From: an uncultured Eubacteriales bacterium
GTDB lineage: Bacteria; Bacillota; Clostridia; Oscillospirales; Oscillospiraceae
Direction of reading: 5' to 3'
NCBI GenBank assembly: GCA_900313925.1
Contig: OMTF01000012.1
Location: forward strand, 44,508 to 108,507
DNA: 64,000 nucleotides
Below are positions 35,159 through 43,503 of this stretch, piece after piece (within the stretch, counting starts at the first letter, position 1; the number at the start of each line of letters is the position of its first letter). Under the pieces are notes generated by a model. That model did no database searches, was not told where the DNA came from, and worked only from the letters and a program-made list of their open reading frames with translations. The position numbers were made by a program, and so were the translations under genes.

Positions 35159-35386
35159 CTGCTACAAAATGCAATAATAAAATGAAATACAAAATGAACT
35201 GCTATATATGAATGAAGATGTAAATTTTTATTTTGGTATAAAAATAACGAACTTTTCTTGAAACCCTCCAAGAGTATTGAAAAAAATACATTCTGTAACT
35301 AAAATTCATAATAAGTGATGGAAGTGTCTAAACACTGTTTGACAGATTTATATCAGAAAAGCAACTGCTATAAATCTGCTATAAAT
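35159..35386. promoter_or_regulatory. Repeated CTGCTA motif in the divergent regulatory region
   Basis: CTGCTATAAAT occurs twice in exact tandem (35365-35375, 35376-35386), i.e. one DNA turn apart. Related copies are CTGCTACAAAAT at 35159 and CTGCTATATAT at 35199. The 471-nt region (35034-35504) is AT-rich, lies between the regulator and the acyl-CoA operon, and has TTGACA at 35339 but no well-spaced -10. Candidate operator for the adjacent regulator. Confidence 0.5.
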
Positions 35387-35504
35387 TAAAAGCCTCGAAT
35401 GAGAATAGCACTTCCGAAGCATCTCTTTCGTGGAAGAGCCTGAATGTGGATAAGCCCTGCAGTACGCAGGACAGAGTTGTATTTTACGACAGGAGGATAC
35501 AGAT

Positions 35505-36641
35505 ATGTTAATCAAATTCACAGAAGCGCAGGAACTGTTGCGGGACACGGCACGTGAGTTTACAAAAAACGAAGTGGAACCGCGCGATCGTGCCATGGAT
35601 GAGAACGGATTTGACTGGGATCTGTTCCATAAAATCGCGGAGAACGGCTTTATGGGCGTGCAAATTCCTGAAGAATACGGCGGTGGCGGCGGCAACTTCG
35701 TCGACGGAACCATTGTTGTGCATGAAATAGCAAAGGGAAGTGCAAGCGCGGCTACGTTCCTTGGAGCGCACTGGCTGGGCGCGAACCTGATTCTGGATAA
35801 CGGCACGGAAGAACAGAAAAAGAAATATCTGCCCCTGGCGGCGCAGGATAAGATCTTCGCTTTCGGCCTGACGGAAGCATCTGCCGGTTCGGATGCGGCC
35901 GGCATCAAGTCGGTTTGCGAAAAGCAGGCAGACGGAAGCTGGATTCTGAACGGCGGCAAGGCCTGGATTACAAACTCCGGCATTGCGGACTACTATATTA
36001 TTCTTGCGCTGACGGATCCGAGTGCGGGCACGCACGGCATTTCCGCATTCATTCTTCCGAAGGACACCGAAGGTCTGACCGTCGGCAAATTTGAAAAGAA
36101 GATGGGAATGCGCGGAACTGCAACCTGCGAGCTTGCCTTTGATAACATCCATCTGCCGGCGGACGCTCTTCTGGGACAGGAAGGCAAAGGCTTCATGATG
36201 GCCATGCAGACGCTGGATATCGGGCGTTTCAATGCGGCTGCCATATGCGCGGGCATCTGCGAGCACGCGATGGAAATAGCAAAGAAATACGCCAATGAGA
36301 GAAAAACCTTCGGCAAGCCGATTAAAGCCTACCAGGGAATCTCTTTCCGGTTCGCCGATATGGTTGCCGAAACGAAGGCAATGGAATTCCTTGCTTATGA
36401 CGCAGCTTATGTGAAAGACGCCGGCAAGCGCTGCACGGTGGAAGCCGCCTGCGCAAAGCTGTTCGCATCGGAGCACGGTCTGCAGATCTGCATTGATGCC
36501 CAGCAGGTCCTCGGCGGCAACGGATACAGCGCGGAATACGATGTGGAGCGCTTTGTCCGCGACATCCGCTTGTGGGGCGTAGGCGAAGGCAGCACCGAAA
36601 TTCTGCGCATGGTTGTCAGCGGCAGCTATCTCAATTCCTGA
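35505..36641 (+). CDS. Acyl-CoA dehydrogenase (second of two)
   Basis: 378 aa, canonical family length. FGLTEASAGSDAAG, WITNSGIADYYIILA, the QVLGGNGYSAEY block and the tail VGEGSTEILRMVV are the expected FAD and substrate motifs; the catalytic base is the Glu in GEGSTEI. This resembles short-chain butyryl-CoA-type dehydrogenases of Clostridia. First gene of the operon with a crotonase and CoA-transferase; AGGAGG upstream of ATG. No etfAB within the window. Confidence 0.9.
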   Translation: MLIKFTEAQELLRDTAREFTKNEVEPRDRAMDENGFDWDLFHKIAENGFMGVQIPEEYGGGGGNFVDGTIVVHEIAKGSASAATFLGAHWLGANLILDNGTEEQKKKYLPLAAQDKIFAFGLTEASAGSDAAGIKSVCEKQADGSWILNGGKAWITNSGIADYYIILALTDPSAGTHGISAFILPKDTEGLTVGKFEKKMGMRGTATCELAFDNIHLPADALLGQEGKGFMMAMQTLDIGRFNAAAICAGICEHAMEIAKKYANERKTFGKPIKAYQGISFRFADMVAETKAMEFLAYDAAYVKDAGKRCTVEAACAKLFASEHGLQICIDAQQVLGGNGYSAEYDVERFVRDIRLWGVGEGSTEILRMVVSGSYLNS

Positions 36642-36767
36642 GGCGAAAGCGTAAAGAAAAGCCGCAGCGCGCGGCGGAAGTCAAGTTAATAAAGAGGGGG
36701 AAAGAGACATCTGCCCACCTCCGACCCCAGCACTCTATATACTCATATGCTTTAAGGAGGCAACATT

Positions 36768-37562
36768 ATGGAGTATCAGAAACTACATTATGCAGTAGCG
36801 GATTCGGTAGCCACAATTACGATGGACTTTCCGAAAAACCTGAATGCCATCGATGAGCAGATGGCAGACGAGCTGATTGCGGCAATTGATCAGGCTGAGC
36901 ACGATGCGGCAGCCAAGGTCATTGTCCTCAAGAGCGCCGGCAGAGCATTCTCCGCAGGCGGCGACATCGGCTATTTCTACAAACTCATTCAGGCAGGCGG
37001 AGAAATTAACATGGACGGCCTGATCAACAAGGTCGGCAAAGTCACAAATGGTCTGAAAGCAAGCTCCAAGATCGTTATTGCAGAAGTCAACGGCGCTGCA
37101 GCGGGCGCGGGATTCCCTCTTGCCCTCAGCGCAGACTTCGTCGTAGCGGCAGAGAATGCGAAGTTCATCATGGCCTTCATTAACCTCGGCCTTGTTCCGG
37201 ACACTGGCGGAACGTATCTGCTTGCCAAGGAAATCGGCGAAAAGAGAGCGATGGAAATGTGCGCGACCGGCCGTCCGGTAACGGCGCAGGAAGGCAAGGA
37301 TCTCGGCTTTGTCTATGAAGTCGTCCCTCTGGAGCAGCTGGATGAAGCGACCAACAAGCTCGCACAGAAATTCGTGCGCGGCCCGCTGGTAGCGTATAAG
37401 AATGTGAAAAAGCAGATGTATGCCGCGGCGTTTTCGGACTATGTGCACTATCTGGACGATGTCGAGAACCCGACGCAGCATGAGTGCTCCAACACGACGG
37501 ACTTTGTAGAAGGATGCAAAGCCTTTATGGAAAAACGCAAAGCGGAATTCCAGGGCAAGTAA
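36768..37562 (+). CDS. Crotonase-family enoyl-CoA isomerase (PaaG-like), not a standard hydratase
   Basis: 264 aa. Oxyanion-hole blocks SAGGDIGYF and NGAAAGAGFPLALSADFV are present. At the two positions that hold the catalytic Glu pair of enoyl-CoA hydratases this protein has Pro (GFPLAL) and Phe (AFINLG), while LVPDTGGTYLLAK offers an Asp as in PaaG-type isomerases. By family logic it shifts a double bond rather than adding water. SD AAGGAGG. 126 nt after the dehydrogenase and 33 nt before the CoA-transferase genes. Confidence 0.75.
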   Translation: MEYQKLHYAVADSVATITMDFPKNLNAIDEQMADELIAAIDQAEHDAAAKVIVLKSAGRAFSAGGDIGYFYKLIQAGGEINMDGLINKVGKVTNGLKASSKIVIAEVNGAAAGAGFPLALSADFVVAAENAKFIMAFINLGLVPDTGGTYLLAKEIGEKRAMEMCATGRPVTAQEGKDLGFVYEVVPLEQLDEATNKLAQKFVRGPLVAYKNVKKQMYAAAFSDYVHYLDDVENPTQHECSNTTDFVEGCKAFMEKRKAEFQGK

Positions 37563-37595
37563 TTATCGAACAATGCTGAGAAGGGGGCATTTGCT

Positions 37596-38324
37596 TTGAA
37601 ACAGAAAATAGCGACATTGGACCAAGTACTTGATCAGATCCATGATGGAATGACCATAATGTTCGGCGATCTTCACGGAGAAATTTCTCCGGAAGAGATT
37701 ATCACCGGCATGATAGAAAAGGGCGTTAAAGATATTACGGCGGTCTCTGTTGCAGCAGGTCAGCCGGATATGGGCGTCGGCAGACTGATTGCCAATCACC
37801 AGGTAAAGAAAGTCCTTACCAGCCATATCGGATTGAACCCCATAGCCCGCGATCAGATGTTCGCCGGCGAACTGGAAGTGGAGTTCATTCCGCAGGGAAC
37901 CTTTGCCGAACGCATCCGCGCCGGCGGCTACGGCCTTGGCGGCGTGCTGACCCCGACCGGTGTCGGCACGGACGTGGAAAAAGGAAAACAGGTAATGCAC
38001 CTCAACGGCAAGGATTACCTGCTGGAGATGCCGATTCATGCGGATCTGGCCCTTCTGAAAGCCACAAAGGCGGATAAAGCAGGAAACCTTTATTTCCGTC
38101 TGACCTCCATTTGCTGCCAGGATTACATGGCCATGGCTGCGGATACCGTAATCGCAGAAGTTGAAGACGTTGTTGAAATTGGTGAGCTTGGTCCGGAAGA
38201 CATTGATGTACCGGCTCCGATCGTAGATTTCGTATATCCGCGTCAGGGCGAAAAGCGGCCGATGTATCCCAGCTGGGCAAGACAGAAGGCTAAAGCAGAA
38301 GCCAAGGCCAAGGCGAAAGGGTAA
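37596..38324 (+). CDS. CoA-transferase family I, alpha subunit
   Basis: 242 aa. N-terminal TIMFGDLHGEISPEEII corresponds to the glycine loop of 3-oxoacid/acetate-type CoA-transferase alpha subunits; FIPQGTFAERIRAGGYGLGG and GKDYLLEMPIHADLALLKA are conserved. TTG start, supported by AAGGGGGC 8 nt upstream. The Lys/Ala-rich C-terminus (KAEAKAKAKG) is unusual. The 14-nt gap to the beta subunit gene indicates a heteromeric enzyme that activates the pathway acid with CoA. Confidence 0.85.
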   Translation: MKQKIATLDQVLDQIHDGMTIMFGDLHGEISPEEIITGMIEKGVKDITAVSVAAGQPDMGVGRLIANHQVKKVLTSHIGLNPIARDQMFAGELEVEFIPQGTFAERIRAGGYGLGGVLTPTGVGTDVEKGKQVMHLNGKDYLLEMPIHADLALLKATKADKAGNLYFRLTSICCQDYMAMAADTVIAEVEDVVEIGELGPEDIDVPAPIVDFVYPRQGEKRPMYPSWARQKAKAEAKAKAKG

Positions 38325-38338
38325 AGGAGGCAGGACAT

Positions 38339-38995
38339 ATGGCTTATACCGGACGTGAATTAATTGCTGCTCGCTGCGCTAAGTTCTTTAAAGACGGCGA
38401 CTTTGTAAACCTTGGAATCGGCGTACCGCTGATGTGCGTTAACTATCTGCCGGAAGGCGTGGATCTTTGGCTTGAAGCCGAGATTGGCATAGTCGGCAGC
38501 GGTCCTTCCCCGAAGTGGGACGATGTGGATATTGATCTGGCGGATGCCGGCGGACAGCCGACAACCATCATCCCCGGCGGCAGCGTTGTTCCTCATGACA
38601 AATCCTTTGGATTTATTCGCGGCGGACATATCGACGGAACCGTTCTCGGAACCCTGCAGGTTGACCAGGAAGGCAACATTGCGAACTGGGAGATCCCCGG
38701 CAAGCTGGCTCCGGGCATGGGCGGCGCCATGGATCTTTGCTCCGGCGTCAAGAAAATTATTGTCGCAACCGATCACTGCGATAAGAGCGGACACTCCAAG
38801 ATCCTGAAAAAATGCACACTTCCGCTGACAGGTGCAAAGTGCGTTACGGATATTGTGACGGAGCGCTGCTATTTCGCCGTGACGCCCGATGGGCTGGTTC
38901 TGAAGGAGCTGGCACCGGGATACACCGTAGAAGATATCCGCGCCTGCACGGATGCGGACTTTACGGTTGCCGATAAGGTCGGTGTAATGGAATAA
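38339..38995 (+). CDS. CoA-transferase family I, beta subunit
   Basis: 218 aa. FVNLGIGVPLMC and the active-site block EAEIGIVGSGP hold the Glu that forms the glutamyl-CoA intermediate (the family has SENG or similar here). PGGSVVPHD, GHIDGTVLGTLQVD and ITERCYFAV-like VTERCYFAV follow. Matches the ScoB/AtoA size. AAGGAGG before ATG. The acid handled is unknown; the operon composition suggests a small carboxylate fermented through its CoA ester. Confidence 0.85.
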   Translation: MAYTGRELIAARCAKFFKDGDFVNLGIGVPLMCVNYLPEGVDLWLEAEIGIVGSGPSPKWDDVDIDLADAGGQPTTIIPGGSVVPHDKSFGFIRGGHIDGTVLGTLQVDQEGNIANWEIPGKLAPGMGGAMDLCSGVKKIIVATDHCDKSGHSKILKKCTLPLTGAKCVTDIVTERCYFAVTPDGLVLKELAPGYTVEDIRACTDADFTVADKVGVME

Positions 38996-39060
38996 TCCCC
39001 TCTCTATATTGTTTCCGGGAGGCTTAGGCTTCCCGGAAGCAACTCCGAACCTTAATAACG

Positions 39061-39362
39061 AAAGAGGAGTTTTCGCCGTTGCTCGGATCGCTCTCCGGCG
39101 CGTTCGCACCGTATCTCGGCGGCGGTCGAATAGGCGCTGTGCCCGGTACTGCTGATATGACTCCGAAGCAATGGATTGACGCGGCTTTGCTTGGCTTCGT
39201 TCGCTCGACATGGAGCTGACAGAACCGATGCTCCGCGGAAGCCCTGGAGCTCGTCCTGGCGGACTGAGCCCGGCCCCGTGCAGAGCCTGCCACCCGGGCG
39301 GAACAGCGGCGAAAAACTCCTCGCTTCCTTACCCCCAGTCTATTTCGGACTGGGGATTTTGC
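39061..39362 (+). ncRNA. Probable structured non-coding RNA with its own terminator
   Basis: GAGGAGTTTTCGCCG at 39064-39078 pairs with CGGCGAAAAACTCCTC ending at 39322, closing a roughly 240-nt domain with a 16-17 bp stem (one bulge). Inside are GCCCGG/CCGGGC (39268-39273/39294-39299), GGAGC/GCTCC near 39212/39229 and CGAAGC/GCTTCG pairings. A clean terminator CCCCAGTC/GACTGGGG plus ATTTTG (39333-39361) follows. No protein reading is convincing in any frame. Not tmRNA, SRP RNA or RNase P RNA by their conserved motifs. The raiA-motif RNA of Firmicutes is my first guess, by size and style only. A further hairpin TTCCGGGA/TCCCGGAA lies at 39013-39038. Bases 39363-39591 hold no gene and presumably the promoter of the next one. 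Confidence 0.6.
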
Positions 39363-39591
39363 TGCCTGGAACGCGGCGGCAGAAGCCCTAAAGTCCCGGG
39401 TGCATTCTTCGATTCTGAAAGGAATAATTTTGCGGGCACGGGTTGAAATCCGCATTAAAATGTGAGATAAAGGAAGGAGCAGCATATTGATAAAAGTTTA
39501 GCAAAGTTTTTCGCAAGAAAGAATACAAAATAATGATCCGGAGGAAGAAGACCCGCAGGGCAGCCCTTTCGGAAGAAAGCAGAGGTACGGC

Positions 39592-41151
39592 ATGAGAGGA
39601 CTCGAAAACGGCAAGACCAGGATTCGCCATTCCGTTTTTACAGAGATCGCAAAGGCAGCGTATGAAAACAGAGATTTGAAACAGGCACTGGAGGAACTTC
39701 CCTATAAAATTGTCCCCGGGGAAATCGCGAACTACCGGGACAGCATATTCGAAGAGAGGGCTGTTGTAGGAGAGCGGCTTCGGCTGGCCCTGGGCATGCC
39801 GGTCCGGGAAGTGACCCGATACTCGACCATTTCCGATGGCGTTAACGAGGCGAATCTGGAAGAAAAGTACTATGAAAAGCCTCTCGTCAACATAGTAAAG
39901 TTCGCCTGCAACCGCTGCCCGGACAACGTGGTTACGGTAACGAATCTGTGCCAGTCCTGCATTGAGCATCCCTGCGAGGAGGTCTGCCCGACCAAGGCAC
40001 TGGTACGCGTCAACGGAAAGCCCGTAATTGACGATAAGAAGTGTATCCGGTGCGGACGCTGCACCCGGGAGTGCAAATACCACGCCCTGCAGCTTGAGAA
40101 AAGACCCTGCAAGGAAGCCTGCGGCGTGAATGCCATAGGAATGGACGACTACGGACGGGCCGAAATCAATTACGATCTCTGCACCTCCTGCGGACAGTGC
40201 CTTGTGAACTGCCCGTTCGGAGCCATTTCGGATAAAAGCCAGATTTACCAGGTTATTAAGGCCATACAAAGCGGTACGCCGGTCTATGTCGCCCTGGCGC
40301 CGTCCTATGTAGGACAATTCGGATCCGGCGCTACGCCGGAAAAAATGGTGGCAGCTTTTAAGCGGCTTGGATTTCGGGATGTATACGAGGTTGCCATCGG
40401 TGCAGACCTGACCGTCATCGAGGAAGCAAAGGATTATCTGGAAGAAGTTCCGTCCAAGCATAAATTCATGGTTACTTCCTGCTGCCCCTCCTGGATTGCC
40501 ATGGTGGAGACTGCTTTTCCGGAGTTTAAAAATAACATCTCCATCGCACTGACGCCGATGGTACTGACCGCCCGGGTAATTAAAAAGCTCCATCCGGGCT
40601 GCAAGACCGTTTTTGTCGGTCCCTGCGATGCGAAGAAACTGGAGGCTCGGCGCCCCAGTGTCCGCGGCGATGTGGACTATGTCCTGACGTTCGAAGAGGT
40701 GCTGGGTATGTTTGATGCCAAAGGAGTGGACGTGGCGGAAATACCCGAAAGCGAGACCGAGCCGCTGACAGGATCGAGCGCGTCCGGAAGGGGATTCGCC
40801 TATTCCGGAGGCGTTGCGGAAGCGGTTGTGCAGACAATTCACGAAAAAGATCCCGGCGTAGAAGTCAAGGTCGCGCATGCTGACGGCCTGGCGGAATGCA
40901 AGAAACTCCTGCTGATGGCTCGCGCCGGACATTACGACGGATACCTCCTGGAGGGCATGGCCTGTCCCGGCGGCTGCGTTGCCGGAGCAGGAACCCTGCA
41001 GCCGGTGAATCAGTCACGGGCTGCGGTGGAACGCTATGCCAAGACGGCAAAGTTTGTCTGCAGTGCGGACTCGGAATACGGAAAATACCTTCCGGAATTG
41101 GAGGTAAAAAAGGAGTCTGCAGACTCGAACGAAGCGTCCGAAGAAAATTAG
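39592..41151 (+). CDS. Monomeric [FeFe] hydrogenase, group-B-like
   Basis: 519 aa. All three H-cluster signatures are present: TSCCPSW (295-301), GPCDAKK with Pro344-Cys345 and EGMACPGGC (454-462). Three N-terminal Cys clusters (CQSCIEHPCEEVCP, CIRCGRCTREC, CTSCGQCLVNCP) bind several [4Fe-4S] centres. The L2 motif starts Gly-Pro-Cys rather than Met-Pro-Cys, as in group B rather than group A enzymes. Expected role: ferredoxin-linked H2 formation or sensing in the cytoplasm. HydEFG maturases are not in the window. Confidence 0.85.
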   Translation: MRGLENGKTRIRHSVFTEIAKAAYENRDLKQALEELPYKIVPGEIANYRDSIFEERAVVGERLRLALGMPVREVTRYSTISDGVNEANLEEKYYEKPLVNIVKFACNRCPDNVVTVTNLCQSCIEHPCEEVCPTKALVRVNGKPVIDDKKCIRCGRCTRECKYHALQLEKRPCKEACGVNAIGMDDYGRAEINYDLCTSCGQCLVNCPFGAISDKSQIYQVIKAIQSGTPVYVALAPSYVGQFGSGATPEKMVAAFKRLGFRDVYEVAIGADLTVIEEAKDYLEEVPSKHKFMVTSCCPSWIAMVETAFPEFKNNISIALTPMVLTARVIKKLHPGCKTVFVGPCDAKKLEARRPSVRGDVDYVLTFEEVLGMFDAKGVDVAEIPESETEPLTGSSASGRGFAYSGGVAEAVVQTIHEKDPGVEVKVAHADGLAECKKLLLMARAGHYDGYLLEGMACPGGCVAGAGTLQPVNQSRAAVERYAKTAKFVCSADSEYGKYLPELEVKKESADSNEASEEN

Positions 41152-41182
41152 ACAATTTTGCAATTCTGCGAAAAACTAACCA

Positions 41183-41223
41183 AAAAATCGCTATCTTTCC
41201 GTGCGAAATATAGCGATTTTTTT
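41183..41223 (+). terminator. Intrinsic terminator
   Basis: ATCGCTAT/ATAGCGAT stem flanked by an A-run and T8, 32 nt after the hydrogenase stop. Confidence 0.85.
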
Positions 41224-41346
41224 CACGTTATGGTAAACTGAAAAAGCAATGGTCCGACGAATTTCCGCCCCGAACGCAGGAGAGCTGTGAGGCAGAAATC
41301 CGATCGGACAAGGAAGGCCGGATCGCGGTGGTAAGGAGGGTGAAAG

Positions 41347-42582
41347 GTGAAGAGGGCGGCGTCTATTCTGCTGGTGTTTTTCCTGCTTCTGGCAATGTCC
41401 GGATGCGCGGAAAAAAGCACGGCATCGGTTTCGTCTCCGGTGCAGGCTTCCTATCAGCAGAGTGCGGTGGAAACAGCCCAGATCGGTCTTCCGGCAGTAT
41501 TCGGTATCTACCGGAATATCGTAGAAACCAATGAGAGCACCATTCGTGCCTGCGAACAGAAAATTCGGCAGTTATCAGCGGAACTTTCCAATTCCAACCA
41601 GATTGCTTCCTGCGACCTTGATGGAGATGATCTTCCGGAACTGGCCTTCGCCCGGATGAGCGGGGACGGCGCAGCGGAAAATTCGGTCCGGATCTCAATT
41701 TACAAGATCATCGGTCAGACGCCCACACAAATTTATACCCGAGATTTTTCCATGAACGGCGAAGGATGCAGCTACGCCCTTTTCCAGGAAAACGGCAGCG
41801 ACAGCCTGTATTTGTATGAATCCGATGCGGGGCAGGGAAGTGCAACGCGCGTAGCCTGCCTGAGTGCCCGGTCCGACGGAACGCTGTCGGAGAGCTATGA
41901 GCTGCAGTGCTCCGAACTTCCTGCGGAGGATTCGGAGACGGAGGAAGAAAACTACCTGGAGAATGGCGTGAAGATTACAGCCTCGCAATATGCAGAAAAG
42001 CTGCTGCAGCTCCAAAACAATATATCGAACGTTCTCTTCTGGGATTTCCTTCGGAACGGTGACGACTTTGAAGCACATCTTTCGACCTTCCCGATATTCG
42101 GGATGAATTATGATACCGCCATTCGCTACCTGCAGCAGCAGGCACAGGAAGGCGGCGCCACGGATACGGGGTACGGCATACGGATGTGTGATCTCACAGC
42201 GGTTTCCTCCGGGGACGAATTTACGCTGCTGAACGACGCAGCGAAGGATACCGCCGGCACTTCCTATGAAGTCGGAAATGTGTTCAGCGTTCTGGCTTCT
42301 GCCGGCAATCTGGGATACGCGAACTTCGATATCGGGGGAAAATACTCAAATCTCCAATTTACGCTGGCGGTCAGCAGCTCCAACCGGGACCGTACCGGCA
42401 GGCTGCAGCTTCGGGATGAAAAAGGGAAAGTGCTCTATGATTCCGGGGAGCTTAGCCGGCAGTCAGAGCCGGATAATGTAAATATCGGGATCCGGAATGT
42501 GGAAACGCTGCAGTGGAGTGCAAGCGGAAATTCCGCCGATGGACTGTGGCTTCTGATTGCAAACCCCGTATTAAGCGAATAG
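41347..42582 (+). CDS. Secreted lipoprotein of unknown function
   Basis: 411 aa. Signal peptide MKRAASILLVFFLLLAMSGC with a lipobox ending at Cys20. The middle holds an EF-hand-like DLDGDDLPEL loop (a VCBS/dockerin-like calcium motif), and the last 140 residues resemble an NPCBM/sugar-binding-like beta-sandwich (GNLGYANFDIGGKY, LQFTLAVSSSNRD). GTG start, 6 nt after GGAGG. No catalytic motif seen. Stand-alone gene between the hydrogenase and a GNAT gene; a cell-surface role is inferred. Confidence 0.65.
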   Translation: MKRAASILLVFFLLLAMSGCAEKSTASVSSPVQASYQQSAVETAQIGLPAVFGIYRNIVETNESTIRACEQKIRQLSAELSNSNQIASCDLDGDDLPELAFARMSGDGAAENSVRISIYKIIGQTPTQIYTRDFSMNGEGCSYALFQENGSDSLYLYESDAGQGSATRVACLSARSDGTLSESYELQCSELPAEDSETEEENYLENGVKITASQYAEKLLQLQNNISNVLFWDFLRNGDDFEAHLSTFPIFGMNYDTAIRYLQQQAQEGGATDTGYGIRMCDLTAVSSGDEFTLLNDAAKDTAGTSYEVGNVFSVLASAGNLGYANFDIGGKYSNLQFTLAVSSSNRDRTGRLQLRDEKGKVLYDSGELSRQSEPDNVNIGIRNVETLQWSASGNSADGLWLLIANPVLSE

Positions 42583-42646
42583 AGGAAACGGAACCAAAAA
42601 ACTCCGGAAGAGGATCGACGGCCGATCCCCTCCCGGGATTTTCTTT

Positions 42647-43210
42647 CTACTCGCTTTGCGTATGCTCCCCGCGTGCGGGGGCCCAGCGGTCCGCAGGGAT
42701 GACGGTTTCCACTTCCGGCAGCGTGTAGCCAAGAAGTGTCTCCCCCTTCGGATCCGTGCGAACATAGGAAAAACCAAGCTTCTGCGTTACCCGTTCCGAT
42801 TTTCGGTTTCCTTCGTAATAGCAGCACCAGACCTTCGGACAATGCAGTTCCCCGAAGGCACACGCCAGCAGAGCGGCTGCAGCTTCCGGTGCGTATCCGT
42901 TCCCCCAATACGGCCGGCCGATCCAATACCCGAGCTCCGGCTCCGCTTCTTTTCCGGAACAGGAGTCTTTTCCGAAGCGAAGCCCCGTGCTGCCGACCAG
43001 CAGCCCGTCGGATCTGCGGATCACGGCATATGTGCCGTCCCGGTCCAGAACGTCCCGGATGATGGAGAGACTGTTTTCTACCGATGTGTGCACCGGCCAG
43101 CCTGCGGCAGGTCCGATTTCCGGATCGGAGGCGAGCTGGTAAAGTGTCTGCGCATCTTCCGGAGTCCAGCGGCGGAGAAGCAGGCGCTCTGTTTTCAACT
43201 GCTCTTTCAT
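42647..43210 (-). CDS. GNAT acetyltransferase, RimJ/RimL type
   Basis: 187 aa. N-terminal TERLLLRRWTPEDAQTLY, the GYWIGRPYWGNGYAPEA acetyl-CoA region (Q/RxxGxG/A-like) and WCCYYEGNRKSERVTQKLGF near the end are the family blocks for N-alpha or antibiotic acetylation. The start at 43210 follows GGAGG by 8 nt. Substrate unknown. The 293-nt gap before 43503 shows no gene. Confidence 0.85.
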   Translation of the reverse strand: MKEQLKTERLLLRRWTPEDAQTLYQLASDPEIGPAAGWPVHTSVENSLSIIRDVLDRDGTYAVIRRSDGLLVGSTGLRFGKDSCSGKEAEPELGYWIGRPYWGNGYAPEAAAALLACAFGELHCPKVWCCYYEGNRKSERVTQKLGFSYVRTDPKGETLLGYTLPEVETVIPADRWAPARGEHTQSE

Positions 43211-43503
43211 ACGGATTCCTCCATGAAAATTTCTCTGCACTGTTCCCGCAGGTTCGGGAGGGGGAGAATAACTGCGGACTTCAGATCCGAGGATACTGCA
43301 ACTGCGGGGAAAGTACAAGCCGGAACGCGTTCTGCGGAGAAAAAGTGCCGAGAAAATTGCAGTTTGTATTGAGTTTGTATGAGATTTTTAAAATTTTTGA
43401 AATTTTTCCTTCTTCACGCTTGCTTTAAATCGCTAAAAGGTCTACCATGGATTCATAGAGATGTATGGAAATTGGACCGGGAAAGGGTCTATAGGTAAAT
43501 ATC

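Noticed and set aside
39061..39362. tmRNA, SRP RNA, RNase P RNA or 6S RNA as identity of the structured region
   Set aside because: None of their conserved sequences (for example GAGGAAAGTCC of RNase P or GGAAGGAAGCAGC of SRP) is present.
39024..39485. 153-codon minus-strand frame and shorter plus-strand frames across 39.0-39.5 kb
   Set aside because: No ribosome binding site, composition unlike neighbours, and the region shows strong RNA pairing and a terminator; read as ncRNA.
39388..40932. 514-codon minus-strand frame opposite the hydrogenase
   Set aside because: The plus strand has all hydrogenase motifs; the minus reading has none.
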